DNA of 34,230 bases from an uncultured Anaerolineales bacterium (GCA_937928015.1 CALFXA010000200.1:1-34230), one strand, 5' to 3'. Shown: positions 22,776 to 32,083, counted from the stretch's first letter. Translations and numbers: made by a program. The notes: generated from the letters alone by a model not told the origin.

Positions 22776-23426
22776 TCAATTCATGCAGCAAGTCAATAAC
22801 GCTGCGTTCACTACTTCGACGGCCTGCATACCGTCGATCTCGACCAGCTTTCCGCGTTGACGGTAATAATCCACGAGAGGCATGGTCTGGTTTCGGTAGA
22901 CCTGGATGCGCTTCTTGACTGTTTCGACCTTGTCATCGTCGCGCTGATACAACTCGGACCCGTCTACGTCACACACACCGATCTGGTGGGGAGGGCTGAA
23001 CTTTTCGTGGTAGATATGGCCGCTTGCACGGCAGGTCCAGCGTCCGCTCACCCGCTCCACCAGCACCGATTCTTCACCGGTGATATACGGGACGGTGTCC
23101 ACCTGACCGTTGAACTCGGAGAGCATTTTCTCCAGCGCATCGGCCTGGACCGGGGTGCGGGGAAACCCATCCAGGATGGCGCCCGTCTTGCAGTCCGGGC
23201 GACTCAGCCGTTCGCGGATCATGGAGATAGTCACATCATCCGGGACCAGTTCGCCTTTGTCGATAAACGTCTTGGCCAATTTGCCAAGCTCGGTCTGGTT
23301 TTTAAGATTCTCTCGAAACAATTCGCCTGACGAAACGTGCACCAACCCAGTCTGCTCAGCCAAGATCTTGGCCTGCGTACCTTTGCCTACCCCAGGAGGA
23401 CCCAGCAGGACGATAAAGGTGGGCAT
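22776..23426 (-). CDS. adk: Adenylate kinase, long-LID type
   Basis: This encodes 216 residues. It interconverts ATP + AMP and 2 ADP. The P-loop is GPPGVGKG (9-16), the AMP-binding region includes SSGELFRENL and DGFPRTPVQADAL, and the LID (about 126-164) contains RWTCRASGHIYH and CDVDGSELYQRDDD. Zinc-type LIDs have four ligands. Here the equivalent positions are Cys132, Ser135, Cys152 and Asp155, so the second Cys is replaced by Ser and zinc binding is uncertain. It lies 8 bases after secY. Confidence 0.97.
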   Translation of the reverse strand: MPTFIVLLGPPGVGKGTQAKILAEQTGLVHVSSGELFRENLKNQTELGKLAKTFIDKGELVPDDVTISMIRERLSRPDCKTGAILDGFPRTPVQADALEKMLSEFNGQVDTVPYITGEESVLVERVSGRWTCRASGHIYHEKFSPPHQIGVCDVDGSELYQRDDDKVETVKKRIQVYRNQTMPLVDYYRQRGKLVEIDGMQAVEVVNAALLTCCMN

Positions 23427-23434
23427 GGCTTCTC

Positions 23435-24820
23435 CTATCGAACAAGGATCGAGTCTTGATATCCGTGCAATTTCAGTTCGGCATCGATGTTCATGAAGGT
23501 GTCACGCACCACGCCAACCACGATGAGCAGACCCGAGGAGGATACCAGGAACAGGCCGGCGGTATTGTTGGTGGTGCCGATCTTCGCTACCTGCAGGACT
23601 AGACTGATCAGATAAGGCATGATCGCCACAACGCCCAGGAGGATTGCGCCCGGCAAGGCGATGCGGTTCTGCACGCGGCTGAGGTATTTCTGGGTGGGAG
23701 CGCCGGTGTGAACACCGGGGATGGTGGCGCCCACACGCTTGAGATTCTCACCATAATTCTGCTGGTCGAACAACACCGAAGTATAGAAGAAGGTGAAGGC
23801 GACCACCATCAGCATATACGTCACCCAGTAACCCCAATGACCAATACCGCGGCTGTTATTGAAGAATTCCTGCACCGAAGCGGCAAAGGATGCCACACCC
23901 GGGTTGGAGTTCGTCAGGAAGAAGCCAGCGACGATGGCCGGGAACTGGAGGATGGCGCTCGCAAAGATCAACGGGATCATGCCCGAGAGGTTGACCATCA
24001 AAGGCAGGGTGCCCTTGACCGGCATGGACATGCGTCCACCCATGCGGCGGCCCGGGTACATGACCGGGACGTTGCGACGACCCTGGGTCACATACACAAT
24101 CGCAAGGACCGTTCCAACGATCACGATCGCGGTGATGAGCACCAGCGGAAGAGCCGTGGTCGGGTCGGAGAACAACGCAATAAAGTTGCGCGGCAACTGC
24201 GAGACGATACCCGCGAAGATGATCAGGGACAGGCCCTGGCCGCGGATGCCATATTCAGAGATCAACTCACCCAGCCAAATGGCGAACATCGTACCAGCCG
24301 TCATGGCGAACAAAACGGTGACGGAAGGCAGGAGCAGGTCACCGCTGAAACCGAAAGGCAGGATCTGCTGGTTCAGGGTGCTATTCACAGACAAGCTGTT
24401 GAAGATGTTGATCTGGCCGATGGCAGAAAGAGCCGCCATGGGAACGGCCAGGTAGTAGGTCCATTTCTCCATCCAGCGGCGGCCTTCGCGCGGATCTTCT
24501 TCCATGCGGCGCTGCAGGGCGGGGATGATCGGTACCAACAACTGGATGATGATCTGTGCGGTAATGTACGGATAGACGCCCATCGAGAGCAGCGAAAAGC
24601 GCGTCACCGTACCGCCGGAGAGCAGATTTAGAAAGCCCAGGAAGTTTCCGCTGGCGGACCCCGAGTTGAGGAACGCGTTGAGGACGGCCTGGTTCACGCC
24701 CGGAGCGGGGATGACGGCCACGATGCGGAAAAGAGCCAACAGCGCAAACGTGACGATCAGTTTGCGGCGGATGTCCTCGGATTTCCACAGGTAACGCCAA
24801 CCCGAAAAGGTTGTCTTCAT
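23435..24820 (-). CDS. secY: Protein translocase subunit SecY
   Basis: This encodes 461 residues with ten membrane helices. Family signatures include the N-terminal helix AVIPAPGVNQ, LSMGVYPYITAQIIIQLL, the cytoplasmic RRNVPVMYPGRRMGG loop, LPLMVNLSGMIPLIFASAILQFP and GVHTGAPTQKYLSRVQNRIALPGAI. With SecE and SecG it forms the membrane channel for secreted and membrane proteins. The region around FFNNSRGIGHWGYW is the variable loop before helix 8. Neighbours rplO upstream and adk downstream are the classic spc order. Confidence 0.97.
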   Translation of the reverse strand: MKTTFSGWRYLWKSEDIRRKLIVTFALLALFRIVAVIPAPGVNQAVLNAFLNSGSASGNFLGFLNLLSGGTVTRFSLLSMGVYPYITAQIIIQLLVPIIPALQRRMEEDPREGRRWMEKWTYYLAVPMAALSAIGQINIFNSLSVNSTLNQQILPFGFSGDLLLPSVTVLFAMTAGTMFAIWLGELISEYGIRGQGLSLIIFAGIVSQLPRNFIALFSDPTTALPLVLITAIVIVGTVLAIVYVTQGRRNVPVMYPGRRMGGRMSMPVKGTLPLMVNLSGMIPLIFASAILQFPAIVAGFFLTNSNPGVASFAASVQEFFNNSRGIGHWGYWVTYMLMVVAFTFFYTSVLFDQQNYGENLKRVGATIPGVHTGAPTQKYLSRVQNRIALPGAILLGVVAIMPYLISLVLQVAKIGTTNNTAGLFLVSSSGLLIVVGVVRDTFMNIDAELKLHGYQDSILVR

Positions 24821-24842
24821 GAAAGCATCCCTTCCACAGGAA

Positions 24843-25298
24843 TTATGCGATCAACTCGACGCTGCCGCCGGCCTTCTCGATCTTGGCCTTGGCGCCCGCG
24901 CTGATGCGATGCACGCGTACTTTGAGAGCCACGTTGATGTCGCCGCGACCCAGCACGACGACCGGGTTGCGGGGATCGCGCAGCAGGTGGGCCTGTTCGA
25001 GCGCCTCGGGGGTCACATCGGCGTTGGCCTTGAAGGAGTCCGACAACTGGTCGAGATTGACTTCGTTGAACTCGACCTGGTTCGGGGGGGTGAATCCTTC
25101 ACCACGGATGAACGGCAGGCGGCGGTAGAACGGCAGGTTGCCGCCCTGGCGGTACAGGTGACCGCCCTCGCCGGAGCGCGAACCCGCGCCCTTGGTACCG
25201 CGGCCGGCCGTCTTGCCCTGGCCAGCCGATATGCCGCGGCCGACGCGTTTGCGATTCTTTTTGGAGCCCTCGTTGGGCTTGAGGTCGTGTAGCTTCAT
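24843..25298 (-). CDS. rplO: 50S ribosomal protein L15 (uL15)
   Basis: This encodes 151 residues. It has MKLHDLKPNEGSKKNRKRVGRG, the glycine-rich GQGKTAGRGTKGAGSRSG, and GGNLPFYRRLPFIRGEGF. The C-terminal globular part includes KVRVHRISAGAKAKIEKAGGSVELI. It is a late-assembling 23S-binding protein. It begins 6 bases after rpmD. Confidence 0.97.
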   Translation of the reverse strand: MKLHDLKPNEGSKKNRKRVGRGISAGQGKTAGRGTKGAGSRSGEGGHLYRQGGNLPFYRRLPFIRGEGFTPPNQVEFNEVNLDQLSDSFKANADVTPEALEQAHLLRDPRNPVVVLGRGDINVALKVRVHRISAGAKAKIEKAGGSVELIA

Positions 25299-25304
25299 CT
25301 TGAC

Positions 25305-25502
25305 CTACTCTTCGATCTTGACTAAATGAATGATCTTGTTCAGCATACCGCGCAGGGCCGGGGTGTCTTTGTGCTCCACGGTCTGGTGCAGACGGCGCAG
25401 TCCAAGCGCCTTCACGGTGGCTTTCTGATCCTTGGTGTAACCGATATCGCTGCGGACCCAGGTGACGCGCAGGGTCTTTTCGCCGGTTTGCTTCTTAGGC
25501 AT
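25305..25502 (-). CDS. rpmD: 50S ribosomal protein L30 (uL30)
   Basis: This encodes 65 residues, typical of bacterial L30. [35 protein letters not shown] is the conserved fold core, and [12 protein letters not shown] is the C-terminal strand. Its start overlaps the 3' end of rpsE by 8 bases, implying translational coupling. Confidence 0.96.
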   Translation of the reverse strand: MPKKQTGEKTLRVTWVRSDIGYTKDQKATVKALGLRRLHQTVEHKDTPALRGMLNKIIHLVKIEE

Positions 25503-26046
25503 GTTGCTTCCTCCGCTCCCAGAACGGCAGCAAATCTTCGACCTTCTTGCCGCGGCGGGCCGCCTCTTCCTGCGGGGACTTCATCTGATCGAGGGCGTGG
25601 AAGGTGGCCATGACCACGTTCAGCACGTTGGCGCTGCCCATCGACTTGGTGAGGATGTCGCGCACACCGGCCACTTCAAGCACGGCGCGCACGCCGCCTG
25701 CCGCGATCACGCCCGTACCAGCCGAAGCCGGTTTGAGCAGAACACGGGCACCGGCCACACGGCCGAGCGTCTGATGCGGGATGGTGGTGCCAGACAGGCG
25801 CACCTGGCGCAGATCCTTGCGGGCGCGCTCGGAGGCTTTGCGCATCGCATCGGGGACGGCGTTGGCCTTGCCCACGCCCATGCCGATGGTGCCCTTCTTG
25901 TCGCCCAGCACGACGGTCACGCGGAACTGGAAGCGGCGACCGCCCTTGACGACCTTCGCCACGCGGGCGATCTCGATCACGCGCTCCTCGAAGCCGTCTT
26001 CACTGCCTTCGTATTGCTTCTGTTCGGTAACTTCTTTTTCCGACAT
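25495..26046 (-). CDS. rpsE: 30S ribosomal protein S5 (uS5)
   Basis: This encodes 183 residues. The acidic N-terminal extension ([19 protein letters not shown]) precedes the double-stranded-RNA-binding domain with [43 protein letters not shown]. The C-terminal domain has [30 protein letters not shown]. It lies at the 30S mRNA entry channel and influences accuracy. It overlaps rpmD by 8 bases. Confidence 0.97.
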   Translation of the reverse strand: MSEKEVTEQKQYEGSEDGFEERVIEIARVAKVVKGGRRFQFRVTVVLGDKKGTIGMGVGKANAVPDAMRKASERARKDLRQVRLSGTTIPHQTLGRVAGARVLLKPASAGTGVIAAGGVRAVLEVAGVRDILTKSMGSANVLNVVMATFHALDQMKSPQEEAARRGKKVEDLLPFWERRKQHA

Positions 26047-26067
26047 AATTTACTCCACTCAGGCCAA

Positions 26068-26430
26068 CTAGAATTGCAGGCCGCCCTCGCGGGCGCCATC
26101 GGCCAGGGCTTTGACACGCCCAACATAGCGGAACCCGCCACGGTCGAAGACAACGGTCTCGATCCCGTTCTTTTTGGCGCGTTCGGCCACGGTCTGACCG
26201 ACCAACTTGGCCTGTTCGGCCTTCTTGAGGCCTTTCATCTTCTCGCGCAATTCCTTATCCACCGAGGAGGCCGAGACCAGGGTGTGGCCGGCGCTGTCAT
26301 CGATGACCTGCGCGTAGATCTCACTGATGCTGCGGAACACATTCAAGCGGGGACGCTGCGTGGTGCCCACAATCTGGGCGCGCACGCGTGTATGGCGCTT
26401 TGCACGAGCAGCAGAACGACTCTTAGCCAT
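26068..26430 (-). CDS. rplR: 50S ribosomal protein L18 (uL18)
   Basis: This encodes 120 residues. It has a basic N-terminus, [32 protein letters not shown], and the C-terminal [27 protein letters not shown] typical of L18. With L5 it binds 5S rRNA in the central protuberance. It lies 3 bases after rplF and 21 bases before rpsE. Confidence 0.97.
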   Translation of the reverse strand: MAKSRSAARAKRHTRVRAQIVGTTQRPRLNVFRSISEIYAQVIDDSAGHTLVSASSVDKELREKMKGLKKAEQAKLVGQTVAERAKKNGIETVVFDRGGFRYVGRVKALADGAREGGLQF

Positions 26431-26433
26431 GGC

Positions 26434-26982
26434 TTACTTGGCTCCTTTCCCGGCTTTGCCGGCCTTGCGGCGGACGCGTTCGCCCAGGTAGCGCAGACCC
26501 TTGCCGTGATAGGGTTCGGGCGGGCGCACCTTGCGGATGTTGGCGGCCACCTGGCCGACGGTTTCCTTGTCGAACCCCAGCACCTTGATCTGACGGGTCT
26601 TGGCGTCGGTTTCGAAGGAAATGCCCGCGGGCGGTTCCATCTTGACCGGGTGCGAGTACCCGACGAACAGCATAAGGTTCTTGCCATCCATTTCGGCGCG
26701 GTAGCCCACGCCTTCCACTTCCAACACAACCTGGAAGCCCTGGCTCACGCCGTGGACCATGTTGGCCAGCACCGCGCGCGTGGTCCCATGCAGGGCACGC
26801 TCGGCGGGGTTATCCGAGTTGCGGGTAATGACGAGCTGGTTGTTCTCCATCGCAATCCCAATCAACGGGGAGAAGGTGCGCTGGAGTTCACCCTTCGGGC
26901 CCTTGACGTGCACGTCGGAACCTTTGACGTTCACCTGCACGCCGCCCGGAATTTCAACAGGCAGACGACCAATGCGAGACAC
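26434..26982 (-). CDS. rplF: 50S ribosomal protein L6 (uL6)
   Basis: This encodes 182 residues with the duplicated L6 fold. It starts MSRIGRLPVEIPGGVQVNVKGSDVHVKGPKG, and the second half has VGYSHPVKMEPPAGI and the C-terminal signature RKVRPPEPYHGKGLRYLGERVRRKAGKAG. It lies near the GTPase-associated region of the 50S subunit. It begins 9 bases after rpsH. Confidence 0.97.
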   Translation of the reverse strand: MSRIGRLPVEIPGGVQVNVKGSDVHVKGPKGELQRTFSPLIGIAMENNQLVITRNSDNPAERALHGTTRAVLANMVHGVSQGFQVVLEVEGVGYRAEMDGKNLMLFVGYSHPVKMEPPAGISFETDAKTRQIKVLGFDKETVGQVAANIRKVRPPEPYHGKGLRYLGERVRRKAGKAGKGAK

Positions 26983-26991
26983 TTGTACCTC

Positions 26992-27405
26992 CTACCAGAC
27001 CTTGCACAGGATCTCGCCGCCCACGCCCAACTGGCGGGCACGTGCGCCGGTCATCACACCCTTGGGAGTCGAGAGGATGGCAATGCCAATTCCCGAGAGC
27101 ACCCAGGGGATGTCAGTCTTCTTGGTGTAGATGCGGCGGCCGGGCTTGCTCACGCGCTCGAGGCCAGAGATCACCGGGCGGCGCTCGCGGCGCTCACCCA
27201 CATACTTGATCTTCAGGCGCAGCACCTTTTGCAGGGCCTGCTCACCGTCCACAACTTCAAACGTTTCGATGAAACCCTCATCCTTCAAGATACGGGCGAT
27301 CTCCGCCTTGATCTTGGAGTTGGGCATGGCGACCTGGGCATGTCCTGCCAGGACCGCATTGCGGACGCGGGTCAACATATCAGCGATCGGATCATTTACA
27401 CTCAT
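26992..27405 (-). CDS. rpsH: 30S ribosomal protein S8 (uS8)
   Basis: This encodes 137 residues. DPIADMLTRVRNA is the N-terminal signature. RRIYTKKTDIPWVLSGIGIAILSTPKGVMTGARARQLGVGGEILCKVW is the conserved 16S-binding C-terminal domain. S8 is a primary 30S assembly protein, and in E. coli it represses the spc operon by binding rplE mRNA; whether that holds here is not shown. It follows rpsN by 17 bases. Confidence 0.97.
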   Translation of the reverse strand: MSVNDPIADMLTRVRNAVLAGHAQVAMPNSKIKAEIARILKDEGFIETFEVVDGEQALQKVLRLKIKYVGERRERRPVISGLERVSKPGRRIYTKKTDIPWVLSGIGIAILSTPKGVMTGARARQLGVGGEILCKVW

Positions 27406-27422
27406 GATCTCACCTCCACCGG

Positions 27423-27605
27423 CTACCAGGATGACTTCACAACGCCGGGGATCTTGCCCGTCAGCGCGAGTTCACGGAAGCAAATGCGGCACAGACCGAA
27501 GCGGCGGATATAGCCGCGCGGACGTCCACAGCGCTGGCAGCGGTTGCGCACCTGCACGGTGTGCTGGCGGCGCAATTCACGATATTGCATGCATTTCTTT
27601 GCCAT
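27423..27605 (-). CDS. rpsN: 30S ribosomal protein S14 (uS14), short zinc-binding type
   Basis: This encodes 60 residues, the short form. The zinc site is [24 protein letters not shown], a CxxC-x12-CxxC arrangement, so this is the zinc-binding version rather than the roughly 100-residue zinc-free paralog. It lies in the 30S head. It is 3 bases downstream of rplE and 17 bases upstream of rpsH. Confidence 0.97.
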   Translation of the reverse strand: MAKKCMQYRELRRQHTVQVRNRCQRCGRPRGYIRRFGLCRICFRELALTGKIPGVVKSSW

Positions 27606-27608
27606 AAG

Positions 27609-28157
27609 TTACGCTTCCTTCTTGCTGAACGGCATTCCGAGCATTCGCAACAGCGCGCGCGCTTCGTCGTCATTTCGGGCGGAGGTCACAATGGTGATCT
27701 CCATGCCGCGCAATTTGTCGATTTTGTCGTACTCGATCTCGGGGAAGACCAGTTGGTCTTTCAGACCGAGGGTGTAGTTCCCGCGACCATCAAAGGCGTT
27801 AGCCGAGATGCCGCGGAAGTCGCGCACACGCGGCAGGGCCACGTTGATCAGGCGATCCAGGAAGGCCCACATGCGGTCTCCGCGCAGGGTCACCTTGGTA
27901 CCGATCAGGCGGCCTTCGCGCAGCTTGAAGTTCGCGATGCTCTTGCGCGCCTTATTGGTGACAGGCTTCTGTCCGGTGATCTGCATCAGGTCCGAGGTCG
28001 CCGCATCGACTGCCTTGGGGTTGTCCAGGGCCTCGCCGAGGCCGATGTTCACCACGATCTTCTGGATGCGCGGCACCTGCATGACGTTCTTGAAGCCGAA
28101 CGACTTGAACAGGGCGGGAGCCACTTCGTTTTTGTATTGTTCCAACATTCGATTCAT
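27609..28157 (-). CDS. rplE: 50S ribosomal protein L5 (uL5)
   Basis: This encodes 182 residues from the ATG at 28157, which I chose because GGAG lies 8 bases upstream and because [16 protein letters not shown] fits the family's N-terminus. The frame stays open to 28205, but that would overlap rpl[27 protein letters not shown] and [27 protein letters not shown] are diagnostic. It binds 5S rRNA and contacts the P-site tRNA. Confidence 0.96.
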   Translation of the reverse strand: MNRMLEQYKNEVAPALFKSFGFKNVMQVPRIQKIVVNIGLGEALDNPKAVDAATSDLMQITGQKPVTNKARKSIANFKLREGRLIGTKVTLRGDRMWAFLDRLINVALPRVRDFRGISANAFDGRGNYTLGLKDQLVFPEIEYDKIDKLRGMEITIVTSARNDDEARALLRMLGMPFSKKEA

Positions 28158-28174
28158 TCTTGACGCTCCACGGC

Positions 28175-28504
28175 CTAGTCGATCAAAGCCTGGCATTTTT
28201 TGCACGTGCGGCGGGCACCGTCATCGTCGCGTTTGACGGCGACGCGCGTAACCTCACCACACTTGGGGCAGACGAGCATCACGTTCGAGATGTCCACTGG
28301 ACCTTCGAACTGGATGCGGCCCGGGTTGATCTGGCGATTCCCGGCCTGCACCTGCTTCTGATGCTTGGTGCGGATGTTGACACCCTGCACCACCACACGG
28401 CGGTCGTCGACCAGGACGTTGATGACCTCACCGCGCTTGCCTTTGTCTTCGAGGCGACCGCTGATGATCTCAACGGTATCGCCTTTGCGGATCTTAACTT
28501 TCAT
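28175..28504 (-). CDS. rplX: 50S ribosomal protein L24 (uL24) with a zinc-ribbon-like pair
   Basis: This encodes 109 residues. The KOW motif is [25 protein letters not shown], followed by [14 protein letters not shown]. The C-terminal region has [26 protein letters not shown], two CxxC pairs that could bind zinc, as in several Gram-positive and Chloroflexota L24 proteins. L24 initiates 50S assembly at the tunnel exit. It follows rplN by 16 bases. Confidence 0.96.
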   Translation of the reverse strand: MKVKIRKGDTVEIISGRLEDKGKRGEVINVLVDDRRVVVQGVNIRTKHQKQVQAGNRQINPGRIQFEGPVDISNVMLVCPKCGEVTRVAVKRDDDGARRTCKKCQALID

Positions 28505-28520
28505 ATCTACGCTCCCACGC

Positions 28521-28892
28521 CTACAGAACTTCCGGGGCCAGCGACACGATCTTCATGTAGCCCTTGTCGCGCAATTCGCGCGCCACGGGACCGAAAATGC
28601 GGCTGCCCTTCGGGTTGGTGCCATCCGTATCGAGGATGACTGCGGCGTTATCGTCAAAGCGGATAATGGAACCATCTTCGCGGCGCCACTCTTTGGAACA
28701 GCGGACGATCACCGCGCGGACGACTTCACTCTTCTTGACCGAGCCCTGTGGGGCGGCAGACTTGACGGTCGCCACGACCACATCACCGATCGCGCCATAC
28801 TTGCGGGTCGAGCCGCCCAACACGTGGATCACGAGCAATTCGCGCGCGCCGGTGTTGTCAGCAACCTTGATGCGTGATTCTTGCTGGATCAT
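28521..28892 (-). CDS. rplN: 50S ribosomal protein L14 (uL14)
   Basis: This encodes 123 residues. [28 protein letters not shown] at the N-terminus, [29 protein letters not shown] and the C-terminal [26 protein letters not shown] are all conserved. It contacts L19 and the 16S rRNA in an intersubunit bridge. It lies 3 bases after rpsQ and is the classic first gene of the spc operon. Confidence 0.97.
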   Translation of the reverse strand: MIQQESRIKVADNTGARELLVIHVLGGSTRKYGAIGDVVVATVKSAAPQGSVKKSEVVRAVIVRCSKEWRREDGSIIRFDDNAAVILDTDGTNPKGSRIFGPVARELRDKGYMKIVSLAPEVL

Positions 28893-28895
28893 GGC

Positions 28896-29168
28896 CTACT
28901 CTCCCACGCCTTGATCGGCGGTGCGAATTTCGCGCTTGACCACGGATTCCACCACCCAGCGCTTGTCGCGCGAAAGCGGGCGGGACTCTACGATCTGCAC
29001 CTCGTCACCGATCTGGCAGCCGATCTCATCGTGCGCCTTGACGCGCTTGCTGCTGTACACCACCTTCTGATACAGGGGGTGACGGAACTTGCGCGTGATC
29101 TCGACCACGACGGTCTTGGTCATTTTGTTGCTGGTGACCACACCAGTCATACGACGGCGATTGTTCAT
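28896..29168 (-). CDS. rpsQ: 30S ribosomal protein S17 (uS17)
   Basis: This encodes 90 residues. RRMTGVVTSNKMTKTVVVEITRKFRHPLYQKVVYSSKRVKAHDE is the OB-fold core and GDEVQIVESRPLSRDKRWVVESVVKR the second part. It binds the 5' domain of 16S rRNA. Its ATG overlaps the rpmC stop by 4 bases (ATGA), a sign of coupled translation. Confidence 0.97.
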   Translation of the reverse strand: MNNRRRMTGVVTSNKMTKTVVVEITRKFRHPLYQKVVYSSKRVKAHDEIGCQIGDEVQIVESRPLSRDKRWVVESVVKREIRTADQGVGE

Positions 29169-29377
29169 GCTACACCTTCCACGGCACCAGCCAATTCCAT
29201 TTCGCGCAGGATCGTTTCCATGCGGGCGATGTCGCGGCGCAGGGAACGGATCTTGGTGAAGTCGGTCAGCTGACCGGTCACCTGATTGAAGCGCAGGTTC
29301 ATCAACTCGTGGCGCTTTTCATCCAGGTTGTTGCGGATCTCTTCCGCTTTGAGTTTGCGAATCTCGGCGGCTTTCAT
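29165..29377 (-). CDS. rpmC: 50S ribosomal protein L29 (uL29)
   Basis: This encodes 70 residues, two long helices. MKAAEIRKLKAEEIRNNLDEKRHELMNLRFNQVTGQL and RSLRRDIARMETILREME are typical. It sits near the tunnel exit, where trigger factor and SRP dock. It overlaps rpsQ by 4 bases and begins just 1 base after the rplP stop. Confidence 0.97.
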   Translation of the reverse strand: MKAAEIRKLKAEEIRNNLDEKRHELMNLRFNQVTGQLTDFTKIRSLRRDIARMETILREMELAGAVEGVA

Positions 29378-29378
29378 T

Positions 29379-29795
29379 TTATTCGCCTCCTTCGCGCGTC
29401 ACGACCTTGGTCTTGATCGGGAACTTGTACTGCGCGCTCTTGAGGGCTGCCACGGCGATCTCAGCGGGCAGGCCGCCGACCTCGAACATGATGCGCCCAG
29501 GCTTCACCACCGCCACGTAGTACTCCACATTGCCCTTACCGGAACCCATGCGGGTCTCAGGTGGCTTGTGGGTATACGGTTTGGCGGGGAAAATGCGGAT
29601 CCACACCTTGCCACGGCGCTTCATTTCGCGCACGATGCTGCGGCGGGCCGCTTCGATCTGGCGGGCTGTAATCCAGCCCGGTTCCAACGCCTGCAGGCCG
29701 AACTCGCCGAAGGAAACCTCTGCTCCACGCAGGGCTTTGCCCTTCATACGACCGCGCATCTGCTTGCGCCACTTGACACGTTTTGGCATCAACAT
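29379..29795 (-). CDS. rplP: 50S ribosomal protein L16 (uL16)
   Basis: This encodes 138 residues. [49 protein letters not shown] and [26 protein letters not shown] are the family signatures. L16 organises the A-site tRNA region and peptidyl-transferase centre. It follows rpsC by 32 bases. Confidence 0.97.
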   Translation of the reverse strand: MLMPKRVKWRKQMRGRMKGKALRGAEVSFGEFGLQALEPGWITARQIEAARRSIVREMKRRGKVWIRIFPAKPYTHKPPETRMGSGKGNVEYYVAVVKPGRIMFEVGGLPAEIAVAALKSAQYKFPIKTKVVTREGGE

Positions 29796-29827
29796 AATGT
29801 CTACCTCATCTCAAAGCGACGTCGCGA

Positions 29828-30577
29828 TTACTCGCTAACGTACACGCCTTCTGTCGCTTCGGCTTTTTCTTCAACCTCGGGCTGGCTTTCGCCCTTGTAG
29901 ATCCAGACCTTGATGCCGATTTGACCATAGGTGGTCGAAGCCTCGGACATGGCAAAGTCGATGTTGGCGCGCAGGGTCTGCAGCGGCACGCGGCCTTCAC
30001 GCAGCCAGACGTCGCGGGACATTTCTGCACCACCCAGACGGCCACCGACCATGATCTTGATTCCCTGGGCGCCCTGGCGCATGGCCTGCTGGATCGCGCG
30101 CTTCATGGCACGGCGGTAGGCAATACGGCGTTCGAGCTGGTCAGCGATGTTGTAAGCCACCAACATGGCATCCATATCGGGCGAGGAAATTTCCTTGATG
30201 TCGAGCTCGATCTTCTTGCCAATCAAGGTTTCCAGCGCCACACGGATCTTCTTGACGCCTTCGCCCTTGCGGCCAATCAGGATGCCGGGCTTGGCGGTAT
30301 GGATGGCCACTCGGGTCTTGCCCGGGGTCCGCTCCACATCCACGCGGGAGATACCAGCCTTGCCATTCAGGATGGCGTCGGGCAGGTTCTTGCGAAGTTC
30401 GCGGACGGTGGCGTTGGCCGCCGCGCCGCCCTTGGAGGTCTTTCCCATGAGCAGGCTGCGGATTGCCAGGTCCTGGTGCAACTGCTGGCGGTACTGGGCG
30501 CCTTCGGCGAACCAGCGGCCTTGCCAGGGTTGATTGATTCCTAAGCGCATTCCAATCGGGTGAACTTTACGACCCAT
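29828..30577 (-). CDS. rpsC: 30S ribosomal protein S3 (uS3)
   Basis: This encodes 249 residues. MGRKVHPIGMRLGINQPWQGRWF is the N-terminal signature. The KH type-II domain carries the GRKGEG loop, and GAQGIKIMVGGRLGGAEMSR is the C-terminal core. The tail beyond about residue 228 is acidic (PEVEEKAEATEG). S3 lines the mRNA entry channel. It follows rplV by 10 bases. Confidence 0.97.
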   Translation of the reverse strand: MGRKVHPIGMRLGINQPWQGRWFAEGAQYRQQLHQDLAIRSLLMGKTSKGGAAANATVRELRKNLPDAILNGKAGISRVDVERTPGKTRVAIHTAKPGILIGRKGEGVKKIRVALETLIGKKIELDIKEISSPDMDAMLVAYNIADQLERRIAYRRAMKRAIQQAMRQGAQGIKIMVGGRLGGAEMSRDVWLREGRVPLQTLRANIDFAMSEASTTYGQIGIKVWIYKGESQPEVEEKAEATEGVYVSE

Positions 30578-30587
30578 AATTTCTCCT

Positions 30588-30929
30588 TTATGCTCCGCGC
30601 TCGCGCAGGATGACGGTCACGTGCGAGGTGCGGCGCAGGATCGGCTTGAAGCGGCCGCGGGCCCCGAAACGACGCCACTTGCGGGTGGGGGCTTCATCGG
30701 CAAAAATGCTGGCAACATACAGGTCATCGCGGCTGACGCCGAAATTCTCTTCCGCGTTGGCCACGGCGGAAGCCACCAGTTTGTGGACCGGCTCGGCGGC
30801 ACGCTTGTTGGCGAAGCGTAGGAGTTCCAGGGCCTCGTTGGCGCTCTTCCCGCGCACCAAGTCGACGACCAGGCGCACTTTCTGAGCGGAGAGGGGCAGG
30901 AAGCGCAAATGAGCGCGAATATCAGTCAT
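30588..30929 (-). CDS. rplV: 50S ribosomal protein L22 (uL22)
   Basis: This encodes 113 residues. LRFLPLSAQKVRLVVDLVRGKSANEALELLRFANKRAAEPVHKLVASAVANAEENFG is the globular core. The long beta-hairpin, including APTRKWRRFGARGRFKPILRRTSHVTVIL, reaches into the peptide exit tunnel. It follows rpsS by 13 bases. Confidence 0.97.
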   Translation of the reverse strand: MTDIRAHLRFLPLSAQKVRLVVDLVRGKSANEALELLRFANKRAAEPVHKLVASAVANAEENFGVSRDDLYVASIFADEAPTRKWRRFGARGRFKPILRRTSHVTVILRERGA

Positions 30930-30942
30930 GGCTCATTTCTCC

Positions 30943-31218
30943 TTACGCCGCCGCCTTCTCGCCAGCCATGTGGCCGCGGAAGGTGCGAGTGGGCGCGAAT
31001 TCACCCAGGCGATGACCGACCATGTTCTCGGTGATGTAAATCGGCACATGACGGCGGCCATCGTGGACGGCGATCGTGTGTCCCACCATCTGCGGGAAGA
31101 TCACGCTCGCACGGCTCCAGGTGCGGATGACTTTCTTTTCGCCTTTCTGATTCATGGCCTCGATGCGCTTGAGCAGCTTCGGCTGAATGAAAGGACCTTT
31201 TTTCAGTGATCTGGACAT
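30943..31218 (-). CDS. rpsS: 30S ribosomal protein S19 (uS19)
   Basis: This encodes 91 residues. [74 protein letters not shown] is nearly canonical. With S13 it forms the 30S head contact with tRNA. It lies 28 bases after rplB. Confidence 0.97.
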   Translation of the reverse strand: MSRSLKKGPFIQPKLLKRIEAMNQKGEKKVIRTWSRASVIFPQMVGHTIAVHDGRRHVPIYITENMVGHRLGEFAPTRTFRGHMAGEKAAA

Positions 31219-31246
31219 ATCTTCGTACCTCAGATTCTCTCAGCGC

Positions 31247-32083
31247 CTAACGGCTGTTCTTGCTGCGGCGGCGCACAATGTACTGGTCTGTCTTCTTGTT
31301 GCGACGGGTCTTCTTGCCCAGGGTAGGTTTGCCCCACGGGCTCTTCGGACCGGGCAGGCCAACCGGCTGGCGGCCTTCACCACCACCGTGTGGATGGTCG
31401 CGGGGAGACATCGCAGTACCGCGCACGGTCGGGCGGATACCCTTGTGGCGCTTGCGGCCCGCCTTGCCCAGCTTGATGTTGCTGTGATCAAGGTTGCCAA
31501 CCTGGCCGATGGTCGCATAGCAGACCTGGTGGATTAGGCGGACTTCCCCGGAGGGCATACGAATCTGGGCAAAATCGCCTTCCTTGGCCAACAGTTGGGC
31601 GGCGCCGCCCGCAGAGCGGACCATCTGCGCACCCTTGCCCGAACGAACCTCGATGTTGTGGATCATGGTACCGACGGGGATGTTGGAGATCGGCAGGAAA
31701 TTGCCGGTGCGAATCTCGGCGGTGGGGCCAGACATGACGGTGTCACCCACCTTCAGGTCCAGCGGGGCGATGATGTAGCGCTTCTCACCATCCGCGTAGA
31801 ACAGCAAAGCCAGGCGGGCGGTGCGGTTCGGGTCGTACTCGATCGCGGCCACCTTGGCGGGGATTCCGTGCTTTTCGCGCTTGAAATCCACCACGCGGAT
31901 GTAACGGCGGGCGCCGCCGCCACGATGGCGGACCGTGACACGGCCCTGGGCGTTGCGGCCACCCTGCTTGCGCAGCGGGACGAGCAAGGAGCGCTCGGGA
32001 GTGGACTTGGTGATTTCTTCGAAGGTATAACCAGTCATCCCGCGGGTGCCTGGCGTTACCGGTTTATACTTTTTGACGGGCAT
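31247..32083 (-). CDS. rplB: 50S ribosomal protein L2 (uL2)
   Basis: This encodes 278 residues. It includes [28 protein letters not shown] in the N-terminal half and the peptidyl-transferase-proximal loop [15 protein letters not shown] near residues 225-239, with the highly conserved His. It is a primary 23S-binding protein forming an intersubunit bridge. Its ATG overlaps the rplW stop by 1 base (TAATG), implying coupled translation. Confidence 0.97.
   Translation of the reverse strand: MPVKKYKPVTPGTRGMTGYTFEEITKSTPERSLLVPLRKQGGRNAQGRVTVRHRGGGARRYIRVVDFKREKHGIPAKVAAIEYDPNRTARLALLFYADGEKRYIIAPLDLKVGDTVMSGPTAEIRTGNFLPISNIPVGTMIHNIEVRSGKGAQMVRSAGGAAQLLAKEGDFAQIRMPSGEVRLIHQVCYATIGQVGNLDHSNIKLGKAGRKRHKGIRPTVRGTAMSPRDHPHGGGEGRQPVGLPGPKSPWGKPTLGKKTRRNKKTDQYIVRRRSKNSR

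Noticed and set aside
25462..27513. 683-codon + strand open frame
   Set aside because: It is antisense to rpmD, rpsE, rplR, rplF and rpsH. GC-rich coding sequence commonly leaves the opposite strand open, and the translation resembles no family.
28158..28205. Longer start for rplE
   Set aside because: It overlaps rplX and lacks the conserved N-terminus; the ATG at 28157 has GGAG at the right distance.
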